Under the pieces are notes generated by a model. It did not search any database. It worked only from the letters and a program-made list of their open reading frames with translations, and had not been told where the DNA came from. A program made the position numbers and the translations under genes. Below are positions 24,445-31,945 of a stretch of 64,000 bases of DNA, piece after piece. The DNA is taken from NCBI GenBank assembly GCA_001548435.1, contig AP017308.1:1621030-1685029 (forward strand), in the 5' to 3' direction. The DNA comes from Leptolyngbya sp. NIES-3755. Lineage in GTDB: Bacteria > Cyanobacteriota > Cyanobacteriia > Leptolyngbyales > Leptolyngbyaceae. Position 1 is the first letter of the stretch. Every line of letters starts with the position of its first letter.

Positions 24445-24951
24445 CTATTGCAAGTTGAGTTTTGCGTGTTCAGTCGAATCTTCAGTTTCACCTGTGGTTG
24501 CTGCTTTCACAAAGCCGATCGTTTTAGCAATCCAACCTGCGGGTGCATCCCAATATTCTGCTTTGACTGCGTTCACTTTTAGCAGTGCAATATCTGGTTC
24601 ATTCAGTTCTTGTGGGAACCAAGCTTTGAGTTCTGGCTTCCAAAGTTCTTGCATTTTGGCGCGATCGCGAACCAGTTCAGCCGTGCCAGATAAGGAAATA
24701 TAGCGTTGCTTGTCCGGTGCTGAAAAGCTGACATTGACTTGGTGATGGTGATCTACTTCGGTCACTTTGTGCGAACTGGCGTAGGTGAAAAACCACAAGT
24801 TGCCATTCGCTTCGACTTCGCGATTAGTCGCCATCGGACGGCTGCGAAGACTCCCATCATCGTCGATCGTGGTCAGCATACAATAATCAATGTCTTTGAT
24901 CATCTCTCGCAGCTTTTGCAGGGATTGATCAGAATCGGTTGCGATCGTCAT
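24445..24951 (-). CDS. Pyridoxamine 5'-phosphate oxidase-like FMN-binding protein (general stress protein 26 type)
   Basis: A 168-residue single-domain split-barrel flavoprotein. Motifs are DYCMLTTIDDDGSLRSRPMA (residues 22-41) at the FMN-binding edge, LWFFTYASSHKVTEV (about 52-66), and VNVSFSAPDKQRYISLSGTA (about 73-92), followed by WKPELKAWFPQE and the C-terminal KVNAVKAEYWDAP. These match the GS26/PPOX group, in which flavin or F420-type cofactors bind but the reaction is often unknown. It stands upstream of the Vat-like gene with a 42-base gap, so the two may be co-transcribed. A stress role is only by family association. Confidence 0.9.
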   Translation of the reverse strand: MTIATDSDQSLQKLREMIKDIDYCMLTTIDDDGSLRSRPMATNREVEANGNLWFFTYASSHKVTEVDHHHQVNVSFSAPDKQRYISLSGTAELVRDRAKMQELWKPELKAWFPQELNEPDIALLKVNAVKAEYWDAPAGWIAKTIGFVKAATTGETEDSTEHAKLNLQ

Positions 24952-25085
24952 GTCTAAAGTTCCTCTAAATGCGTTTACTCAGTCTATGAAACGTTGCGCT
25001 AGATGACTTCTTCCTTTGAACAATTAGCGACCTTCGCCCTAAGAAGGATTTTTATGACAGGGTAGAAATCAAATTCTCCTAATGT

Positions 25086-25121
25086 CATAAGAAAAGGCTT
25101 GCACCATCCCTTATGCAAGCC
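25086..25121 (-). terminator. Rho-independent terminator for the fasciclin gene
   Basis: On the minus strand GGCTTGCA and TGCAAGCC (plus-strand 25096-25103 and 25114-25121) form an 8-bp stem with a 10-base loop, followed by TTTTCTTA. It lies about 50 bases beyond the stop of the fasciclin gene and fits an intrinsic terminator. Confidence 0.75.
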
Positions 25122-25173
25122 TCGATCGATCTTGGAGCGAACACACTTAATTAACTTTGCTGCATCGCACAAT

Positions 25174-25758
25174 CTATAGGTTTACATTGGGCGGGAGAAT
25201 GATGCGATCGACAATATGCACGACTCCATTTGCTGCAAGTAAGTCTGGTTGAATCACTTGAGCTTGATTGATTCGGACTTTCTGCCCATCGATCTGGAGG
25301 TTCACCGGGCTACCGGCTTGAGTTTGAATTTGACCGGGTTGTAATTGACTCGCGGTTAAGTTCCCTGGAACAACGTGATTGGTTAGAATTTGGCGCAACA
25401 AGGCTCGATTTTCATCCCGAAGTAATCGTTCACGGGTTGCAGCAGGAATCGCAGCGAAGGCTTGATCTGAAGGTGCAAAAATCGTGTAGGGACCGCCTTG
25501 CTCTAGGGTATCGCTCAAATCTGCTTCATCGATTACAGCAGATAAGGTGCTGAGCGAAGGATTGTTTTCGATGAGATCTGCGACGCTTTGAGCATTAGCG
25601 GGAGAAGTTTGAGCATTGGGAGCAGGAGATACCGGAGTGGTTGCTTCCGGAGCAGGTTGAGTTGTGGTTGGGGCTTGTGCTGTTGGTTGAGAAGTACAAG
25701 CAGCAGCGATCGGTAATAAGATTGCGCTTAGAGCGATTCCGGTGATAGTTCTTTTCAT
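25174..25758 (-). CDS. Fasciclin (FAS1) domain lipoprotein
   Basis: A 194-residue exported protein. Residues 1-21 are a signal peptide ending IAAAC, a plausible lipobox, followed by a Pro/Ala/Thr/Gln-rich linker (about 22-58). The FAS1 domain spans about 58-194 with its conserved blocks: SVADLIENNPSLSTLSAVID, GPYTIFAPSDQAFAAIP (H1 region), RQILTNHVVPGNLTASQL (YH-like motif) and NGVVHIVDRIILPP (H2 region). FAS1 domains mediate adhesion or bind surface polymers. It is the last of three same-strand genes (permease, methyltransferase-like lipoprotein, FAS1) and is followed by a terminator. Confidence 0.93.
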   Translation of the reverse strand: MKRTITGIALSAILLPIAAACTSQPTAQAPTTTQPAPEATTPVSPAPNAQTSPANAQSVADLIENNPSLSTLSAVIDEADLSDTLEQGGPYTIFAPSDQAFAAIPAATRERLLRDENRALLRQILTNHVVPGNLTASQLQPGQIQTQAGSPVNLQIDGQKVRINQAQVIQPDLLAANGVVHIVDRIILPPNVNL

Positions 25759-25785
25759 GATAAATCTCCAAAAATTCTGATGAGT

Positions 25786-26415
25786 CTACTGTTTTAAATT
25801 CGCAGGAACGTTTTCTGGAACTGTCCAGTAATAAATTGTTCGTCCATCAACGTTCTCAACCCGTTCAGGCTTCCAGTCGCCCATATCGAACGCATGAGAC
25901 ACGATTCGAGTTCCAGGTCTCAGTTCACTCAATAGCTTAGGACGCAGGCGAAGATTAACATCAGGCAAAAGATAGAGCGTTACAACCGTTGCTTCTCTCA
26001 AATCAGTCTGGAACAAGTCCTGCTGGCGAAATTGAACGCGATCGGTAACGTTTGCTTGCTGTGCATTCTGATTTGCTTCTTGCACTCGTACCGGATTGAT
26101 ATCCACTCCGACGGCTCTTTTTGCATTAAATTGCCGAACGGCTGCGATCGGAATTCGACCATCTCCACTGCCCAAATCGTAAACGACATCATTGCTGTTC
26201 ACCTTGGCAATTTGCAGCATTCGATTGACCACGGCTTCAGGAGTTGGAACATAAGGAACATCTGGAGCACGTTCAGGGGCTTGAGTCTGAGTTTGAGCTG
26301 CTGATGGACTGGTTTGAGCATCTGCTTGAAAGTCTCGCTGTTGAGTGCAACCGACTCCAACTCCAGCAATACTCGCACTGACAACTAAACCTGTGATTAA
26401 ACGCTTGACTTGCAT
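25786..26415 (-). CDS. Exported SAM-methyltransferase-like protein
   Basis: A 209-residue protein with a class I methyltransferase fold: VVYDLGSGDGRIPIAAV (motif I, residues about 80-96), AVGVDINPVRVQEA (acidic SAM ribose-binding loop) and VTLYLLPDVNLRLRPKL. Yet it begins with a typical export signal (RLITGLVVSASIAGVGVGC, possible acylation at Cys23; the lipobox is imperfect). A Gln-rich linker follows before VPYVPTPEAVVNRML. SAM is not known in the periplasm, so the membrane-attached fold is puzzling; the tail may merely anchor a cytoplasmic domain. It starts 4 bases after the permease stop and is probably co-transcribed with it. Confidence 0.85.
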   Translation of the reverse strand: MQVKRLITGLVVSASIAGVGVGCTQQRDFQADAQTSPSAAQTQTQAPERAPDVPYVPTPEAVVNRMLQIAKVNSNDVVYDLGSGDGRIPIAAVRQFNAKRAVGVDINPVRVQEANQNAQQANVTDRVQFRQQDLFQTDLREATVVTLYLLPDVNLRLRPKLLSELRPGTRIVSHAFDMGDWKPERVENVDGRTIYYWTVPENVPANLKQ

Positions 26416-26419
26416 GTTT

Positions 26420-27766
26420 CTAACTCCTACGTGAACGTTGAGACCAGTACATAAATGGAATTCCTAGTGCAACCACAATCACACCCGCGACCGAACTAAT
26501 TCCGGTGTAAACCAAGCTGGAGTACAGCAGATAAGCACAGACCGCACAAAATAACAGCGGTGTAATCGGATAGAGCGGAACTTGGAATGGACGCAACCGA
26601 TACGGTTCTCGAACTCTCAGTAAAATGAGCGAAAGACCGCTCAACAGAAAGAAGAACCAGAACACCGGAGCCGTATAGTTGACCATTGCTTCAAAACCAT
26701 TGCGGGTCAGCGTTCCCATCAGAATCAGGAGAAGCGCGATCGCACTTTGCACAATAAAGCCAGTCATCGGTGTTCCTGATTGAGTCCGCCATCGTCCTAA
26801 AAATCGAAACAAAGGAACGTCTTGCCCAAACGCATAATTCGTTCTGGCTCCGGTGAAAATTGACGCATTCAACGACCCTAAAGCGGTTGCAGCAATCAAA
26901 ATACTGATTAGAACGGCTCCGGGTTCTCCGAGTGCTTGTCGCATTAAATCTGCTGCGATCGCGGTTGATTGTGCCATCCCAGATAGACCTAATCCCCGAA
27001 GATAAGCAACATTAATCAGCAAATAGAGTGCGGTAATGATGCCAATACTCCAGAGCAGCGATCGCACAATGTTCCGACGAGGATGACGAATCTCAGCGGA
27101 GATATAAGCTGCCTCGTTCCATCCACCATAAGACAGGAGAACAAACAACAAGGCTGAACCCCAATGATTCGAGGTTGGAACAGCTTGGATAGATTGATTG
27201 GGAGAGGCAAACAGCAAGCCTAGTACAATCACAGTCAGCAGTCCCAAAATCGTAATGACTGTGAGTAAGTTCTGAATCTGTTTGCCTTGTTGAATTCCAA
27301 CCAGATTGAAACTTGTTAGAAGCACGATCGCACAAACCGCATAAATCGAATTAGAAAATGATCCGAGCGGCAACAATTGAGAAGCATAGTCGCCGAACAC
27401 AAAAGCGAGTAACGCAATTGATCCGGTTTGAACCACAGTCATTCGTGCCCAAGCAAATAGGAAAGCGACCTGCTGCCCAAAGGCTCGTTTGAGGTATTCA
27501 TAGTTTCCGCCCACATGCGGATAAGTCGTCGCGAGTTCGGCATAGCACAAGGCTCCACTAAAAGAAACAATGCCACCAATGATCCAGATCAAAATGACCA
27601 TCGAAGAATTGCTGCTATTGGCTGCGACCAGCGCAGGTGTTTCAAAAATTCCTGCTCCGATCACAACGCCGACAATAATCGCGATCGCGTCAGTTAATGA
27701 TAAGAGTGGCTGTTTTAGCGCCGGGTTGCTGCTATTTGCTCCACTCGGAATGTCCAATTTCGTCAC
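26420..27766 (-). CDS. APC superfamily amino acid permease
   Basis: A 448-residue membrane transporter with 12 predicted helices. The N-terminus carries the APC signature IAIIVGVVIGAGIFETPALV (residues about 29-48, the unwound helix 1 substrate site with GAGIF), then GALCYAELATTYPHVGGNYEYL (about 75-96), SYGGWNEAAYISAEIRHPRR (about 213-232) and GSLNASIFTGARTNYAFGQD near 298. These match the LAT/YfnA-type amino acid antiporters or uniporters. Substrate cannot be assigned. It heads the three-gene minus-strand unit with the methyltransferase-like and FAS1 genes. Confidence 0.93.
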   Translation of the reverse strand: MTKLDIPSGANSSNPALKQPLLSLTDAIAIIVGVVIGAGIFETPALVAANSSNSSMVILIWIIGGIVSFSGALCYAELATTYPHVGGNYEYLKRAFGQQVAFLFAWARMTVVQTGSIALLAFVFGDYASQLLPLGSFSNSIYAVCAIVLLTSFNLVGIQQGKQIQNLLTVITILGLLTVIVLGLLFASPNQSIQAVPTSNHWGSALLFVLLSYGGWNEAAYISAEIRHPRRNIVRSLLWSIGIITALYLLINVAYLRGLGLSGMAQSTAIAADLMRQALGEPGAVLISILIAATALGSLNASIFTGARTNYAFGQDVPLFRFLGRWRTQSGTPMTGFIVQSAIALLLILMGTLTRNGFEAMVNYTAPVFWFFFLLSGLSLILLRVREPYRLRPFQVPLYPITPLLFCAVCAYLLYSSLVYTGISSVAGVIVVALGIPFMYWSQRSRRS

Positions 27767-27915
27767 GATCGCACCTCAAACAGGATTCAGGGAAAAGGGG
27801 TTGCTAATAGCTCCACTTGAATTCGTTTCTGTGGTTATTTTTAGAATCGAAGACAAATGTGACGCAAAAATGACAAATTCCATTTGCAAATCAAAATACC
27901 TCTTTAGACTGAGTG

Positions 27916-28026
27916 TTATCGAGGGAGGGTGATTTGAAAAATCGAACCTTGTCCTAATTGACTTTGTACTGTGAGCGTACCACCCTGTGCAGTAATAATC
28001 TGCTGTGCGATTCGCAATTCAGTCAC
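27916..28026 (-). pseudogene. Remnant of a histidine kinase ATP-binding domain
   Basis: On the minus strand from 28026, the frame reads VTELRIAQQIITAQGGTL and then VQSQLGQGSIFQITLPR before a stop at 27916. This is the extreme C-terminus of a sensor histidine kinase HATPase domain (G2 and terminal beta-strand). Upstream in the same frame a stop (TAG) appears within a few codons and no kinase body is present, so this is a decayed fragment about 36 residues long. It occupies the otherwise empty gap between the APC permease and the GT2 operon. Confidence 0.65.
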
Positions 28027-28212
28027 TAAATAACTCTACCTAGCGAACGACAATGAGTTCGATGATTTTCTCTCAGGCGACAGATTTCGCACGATGGCAA
28101 GAAACTAGACAATTGTTGCCACCAAGCGCAATGAATAGTTAGAGAATGCTAATACTCCATCGATTATTTTGGCGATCGACTCGTAGTTTGTCTGACTGGA
28201 GCAATTCCCTCG
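28027..28212. promoter_or_regulatory. Upstream region of the GT2-ACAD-PIG-L-NodS operon
   Basis: This non-coding stretch follows the kinase remnant and must hold the promoter of the four-gene operon that starts at 28213. I could not assign -35/-10 elements reliably and see no terminator or repeat in it. Confidence 0.4.
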
Positions 28213-29436
28213 ATGCAAACTAGCCCTGTTGTTTCTCCAGCCTCAGAAGATCTTGTTCAAGCGCTGGTTCAAATTCCTCCTCTGCCTCAATGTGAGGTTT
28301 GTGTGATTGTTCCAGTTCGCAATGAGGCGATTACATTATCAGCAACATTGAATGCTTTAGCACAGCAATTTGATCTAAACCATCAACCGTTTGATCGCGA
28401 TCGCTATGAGATTATTCTGTTTGCCAATAATTGCGAAGATGCCTCAGTCTCGATCGCGTATCAGTTTACTCAGCAACATCCAGATTTGAACTTACACATT
28501 GTTGAAAGAACACTCCCATCGCAAGAAGCTCACATCGGTCGAGTGCGCCAAATGTTGATGAATGAAGCTCATCGTCGTCTTAGCCAACTCGGACGAAAGC
28601 GCGGTGTGATTGCTTCAACCGATGGTGATTCGCGAGTAAGTCCAACCTGGATCGCAGCAATCCTAGAAGAAGTTGCGAATGGTGCAGATGCAGTCGGTGG
28701 CAGAATTGTACTTGATCCGAAAGGATTGGCTCAGTTAGCCCCTTACGCTAGAGCGTGTCACTTACGAGAAGTGGGATATCGATCGCTAATTGCAGAATTG
28801 GAAAGCTATCTTGATCCGAATCTCGATGATCCTGCACCGCGCCACTTTCAGCATTATGGTGCGAGTTTCGCAGTCACGATCGAGAGCTATGCTCAAGCAG
28901 GAGGAATGCCTCTGGTCAGAACGCCCGAAGATGTTGCCCTCTACAAAGCTCTCTTGCGTGTGAATGCTCGATTTCGGCATAGTCCCAAAGTGCGTGTGAC
29001 AACTTCAGCCCGTCAGATTGGACGCACCGAGTTAGGACTGGCAAATCAATTAAGCGTATGGACAGCAATGGGACAACGACATCAGCCTTTTCTAGTTGAG
29101 TCTGGAATGGAAGTTGCGGCACGATTGCGATCGCGTTTTCAAGTCAGATTGTTATGGGAAAAGCTCTTGTGTGGCTATCAACCAACCGACAGAGAAATCG
29201 AATCCTTGGCTCAAAGTTTGGGGATTTCCTCGAACGGGTTGCAGCAGCAATTGATTCAACCTCAAACTTTAGGATTGTTATTAGAGCGGATCGAACACCG
29301 TCAGCAACAGGAAGAGGTTTGGGTGCAACGGTGGTCAAAAGTGCCTATCGAACAAGCGATCGAACAGCTACGATCGGAGTTGCATCGCGCAAAACAAAAC
29401 GCCTGTGCTCTGATGTCTTATTCGGCAACTTGTTGA
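28213..29436 (+). CDS. Family 2 glycosyltransferase
   Basis: A 407-residue GT-A fold enzyme, first gene of a four-gene operon. It starts MQTSPVVSPASED and has the GT2 core: CEVCVIVPVRNEAITLSATLNAL (residues about 28-50), YEIILFANNCEDAS, and the metal-binding DGD of ASTDGDSRVSPTWIAAILEE (about 136-155), followed by ADAVGGRIVLDP and the later acceptor-side TPEDVALYKALL. The C-terminal 120 residues are helical and Gln-rich with no membrane segment, so it is cytoplasmic or peripheral. Donor and acceptor are unknown. It is followed by acyl-CoA dehydrogenase-like, PIG-L and NodS-like genes with gaps or overlaps of a few bases. Confidence 0.9.
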   Translation: MQTSPVVSPASEDLVQALVQIPPLPQCEVCVIVPVRNEAITLSATLNALAQQFDLNHQPFDRDRYEIILFANNCEDASVSIAYQFTQQHPDLNLHIVERTLPSQEAHIGRVRQMLMNEAHRRLSQLGRKRGVIASTDGDSRVSPTWIAAILEEVANGADAVGGRIVLDPKGLAQLAPYARACHLREVGYRSLIAELESYLDPNLDDPAPRHFQHYGASFAVTIESYAQAGGMPLVRTPEDVALYKALLRVNARFRHSPKVRVTTSARQIGRTELGLANQLSVWTAMGQRHQPFLVESGMEVAARLRSRFQVRLLWEKLLCGYQPTDREIESLAQSLGISSNGLQQQLIQPQTLGLLLERIEHRQQQEEVWVQRWSKVPIEQAIEQLRSELHRAKQNACALMSYSATC

Positions 29437-29445
29437 GGGTTATCT

Positions 29446-30639
29446 ATGAAAAGTACTATTCCAGCACCATCTCGCCCTAGATTATCAATCCAAGAGATCT
29501 TATCCGAGGCTGCTCAAATTTCAGAGTTTGCGGCTTACAATGCTTCTAGGATTGATCATCCTGGAGCATTTCCGATCGAGGAATTTAAACAACTTGCAGC
29601 AGCAGGACTTCTTGCAGCACCGCTCGATCGCGCTTTGGGCGGATTGGGATTCGGCATTGATGCGAGTAGCATTCACGAGCTATTAACGCTTCTGAAATTA
29701 ATTGGACGCGGCAATTTAGCAGTTGGACGCATCTATGAAGGTCATGTCAATGCACTGCAACTGATTCAAACGTTTGGAACCGCTGAGCAAATTCAACAGT
29801 ATGCGGAAGATGCCCGCGATCGACATAAAGTTTTCGGGGTCTGGAATGCGGAAGATGTCGATCGACTTCACATCATTCCGCTGGACAATGGCAACTATCG
29901 GCTAGAAGGCTGTAAAACGTTTGCAACAGGTTCAGGTTATGTCGATCGACCTTTTGCGAATGGAACGTTACCGGATGGTCGCTGGCAGATGTGCATTGTT
30001 CCAATGGATGAAGTTGCTACGATCGCTGATCCGTCTTGGTGGCAACCATCAGGAATGCGATCGACCGCAAGTTATAAAGTAGATTTTACTGGCGTTGAAC
30101 TCCCGAAGTCTGCATTGATCGGTGAACCAAACGATTACTACCGACAGCCTTGGTTAACCGCAGGAGTGGTTCGATTTGCAGCAGTGCAACTAGGAGGTGC
30201 AGAAGCGTTATTTGATGAAGCGCGACGATTCTTGCATAGTCTAGGGCGGACTCAAGATCCCTATCAGGAAGAACGTTTTGGCAAAATGGCGATCGCACTT
30301 GAAAGTGGAAATCTCTGGTTAAAAGGTGCAGCCGATTTGATCATAAAATATGCACCTGAATTCGCTGGATCTCTGAACGACGCACATCCTGAATCGACGA
30401 AGCTAGTTGCTTATACCAACATGGTAAGAACTGCGATCGAGCAAATCTGTCTTGATGTGATGCAACTCGTTCAACGCTCTGTCGGAACACGTGGACTCTT
30501 ACCACCTGTAGAGATTGATCGAATTAATCGGGATCTAACTTTATATCTGCGACAACCTGCTTTTGATGCTGCGATCGCAAATATTGGACAGTACACATTG
30601 TCTCATTCTGATTCGGTTGATCAACTATGGCAAATCTAG
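29446..30639 (+). CDS. Acyl-CoA dehydrogenase family flavoprotein
   Basis: A 397-residue protein with the acyl-CoA dehydrogenase layout: N-terminal helices (FPIEEFKQLAAAGLLAAPLD, residues about 43-62, then GGLGFG), a middle beta domain (FATGSGYVDRPFANGTL and WWQPSGMRSTASYKVDFTGVELP), and C-terminal helices (RFAAVQLGGAEALFDEAR). Some members of this superfamily act on non-CoA substrates or as N-hydroxylases or nitroalkane oxidases. The canonical catalytic Glu cannot be placed from sequence alone. It starts 9 bases after the GT2 gene and overlaps the PIG-L gene by 13 bases, so it belongs to the same translational unit. Confidence 0.87.
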   Translation: MKSTIPAPSRPRLSIQEILSEAAQISEFAAYNASRIDHPGAFPIEEFKQLAAAGLLAAPLDRALGGLGFGIDASSIHELLTLLKLIGRGNLAVGRIYEGHVNALQLIQTFGTAEQIQQYAEDARDRHKVFGVWNAEDVDRLHIIPLDNGNYRLEGCKTFATGSGYVDRPFANGTLPDGRWQMCIVPMDEVATIADPSWWQPSGMRSTASYKVDFTGVELPKSALIGEPNDYYRQPWLTAGVVRFAAVQLGGAEALFDEARRFLHSLGRTQDPYQEERFGKMAIALESGNLWLKGAADLIIKYAPEFAGSLNDAHPESTKLVAYTNMVRTAIEQICLDVMQLVQRSVGTRGLLPPVEIDRINRDLTLYLRQPAFDAAIANIGQYTLSHSDSVDQLWQI

Positions 30640-31355
30640 CAGCATCTTTGACCAAAGTGACATCATTCCCACTCAGATCCATTTTAACGATTGAACCGGG
30701 TCGGGTGTTGATTGTTGCGCCTCATCCCGATGATGAAACGTTAGGGTGCGGAGGTGCAATTGGATTGTTGCGATCGCAGAATTATCCAGTGCAAGTGTTA
30801 GTCGTGAGTGATGGAACCTTGTCACATCCGCGATCGCGAAAATTCCCTGCACCAATTCTGAGACAGTTACGCGAACAAGAAACACTCAATGCACTACAAA
30901 TTCTAGGAGTTGAATCAGCCACATTCTTGCGCCTTCCAGATGGTTCGATCAAGGATCATATTTCTGCCACAGTGGATCAAGTTGTCAGTTATCTTCAAGC
31001 GATCGAACCTACCACAATTTTTCTACCTTGGCGTTGTGATCCTCATCCTGATCATCGAGCAACTTGGCAACTGATTGATCAAACGATTTCAAAGCTATCG
31101 ATCACACCTCGAATCATTGAGTATCCGATTTGGGATTGGGACCCAGAGCAACGCGGAACCGTGTCAACGACTGCGAAGTTTACCGGATGGCGGTTAGATA
31201 CAACGATGGTTCGATCGCGAAAACAACAAGCGATCGAGCAATATCGCTCTCAAACCACAGCCTTAATTGATGATGATCCTGATGGATTTCGGCTAACTCC
31301 TGAAATGCTCTCTAACTTTGCACAACCTTGGGAATTGTTCTTTGAGGAAATCTGA
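30627..31355 (+). CDS. PIG-L (LmbE-like) N-deacetylase
   Basis: A 242-residue zinc-dependent deacetylase. The signature VAPHPDDETLGCGGAIGLL (residues about 30-48) supplies the His and Asp metal ligands and catalytic Asp, and WRCDPHPDHRATWQLID (about 133-149) the second His set. The family includes MshB and BshB, which deacetylate N-acetylglucosamine-containing thiol precursors, and PIG-L, which deacetylates GlcNAc-PI. It therefore most likely removes an acetyl group from an N-acetylated amino sugar made by the GT2 gene. It overlaps both flanking genes (13 bases and 1 base). Confidence 0.93.
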   Translation: MANLAASLTKVTSFPLRSILTIEPGRVLIVAPHPDDETLGCGGAIGLLRSQNYPVQVLVVSDGTLSHPRSRKFPAPILRQLREQETLNALQILGVESATFLRLPDGSIKDHISATVDQVVSYLQAIEPTTIFLPWRCDPHPDHRATWQLIDQTISKLSITPRIIEYPIWDWDPEQRGTVSTTAKFTGWRLDTTMVRSRKQQAIEQYRSQTTALIDDDPDGFRLTPEMLSNFAQPWELFFEEI

Positions 31356-31945
31356 TGAATCCTTTACAACCGAATTCACTACCACCACAATACTTTGACG
31401 ATCTATATCAAGCTGATCCTGATCCGTGGAAGTTTGAGACAAGTGACTATGAAGCAAACAAGTATGCAGCCACGATCGCAGCTTTACCAAAATCTCGTTA
31501 TCGATCGACATTCGAGATCGGAGGCTCGATCGGGGTACTGACTGAAAAACTCGCGGCTCGAACCGATTCGCTTTTATCGATCGATGTTTCTACGATCGCG
31601 CAAAATCGAGCCATTCAACGCTGTCAACATCTGCCGCATGTACAGTTCCAAATCATGCAGGTTCCAAATGAATTTCCGACTGCAACCTTTGATTTAATCC
31701 TGGTTTCTGAGGTCGGCTACTATCTCAGCTTAGAAGATTTAAGAACTGCACAACAGCAAATCCTGAACGCACTAGAACCCGGTGGACATCTATTGCTGGT
31801 GCATTGGACACTTTATGCAAAAGACTATCCACTCAGCGGCGATCAAGTGCATGAAGCGTTTCTTGATCTCACTCCAACGCATCTCAATCACTTGTTCGGA
31901 AAGCGCGAAGAACAATATCGGCTTGATCTCTTTGAGCGTTGCTAA
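31355..31945 (+). CDS. NodS-like SAM-dependent methyltransferase
   Basis: A 196-residue class I methyltransferase closely resembling NodS, the N-methyltransferase of rhizobial lipo-chitooligosaccharides. The N-terminal signature YQADPDPWKFETSDYEANKY (residues 18-37) is typical, followed by STFEIGGSIGVLTEKLA (motif I), LLSIDVSTIAQNRAIQR, and FDLILVSEVGYYLSLEDL. It begins on the last base of the PIG-L stop (TGATG). N-methylation of a deacetylated amino sugar would be the natural next step after PIG-L. It ends convergent to the helicase with a 4-base overlap. Confidence 0.92.
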   Translation: MNPLQPNSLPPQYFDDLYQADPDPWKFETSDYEANKYAATIAALPKSRYRSTFEIGGSIGVLTEKLAARTDSLLSIDVSTIAQNRAIQRCQHLPHVQFQIMQVPNEFPTATFDLILVSEVGYYLSLEDLRTAQQQILNALEPGGHLLLVHWTLYAKDYPLSGDQVHEAFLDLTPTHLNHLFGKREEQYRLDLFERC

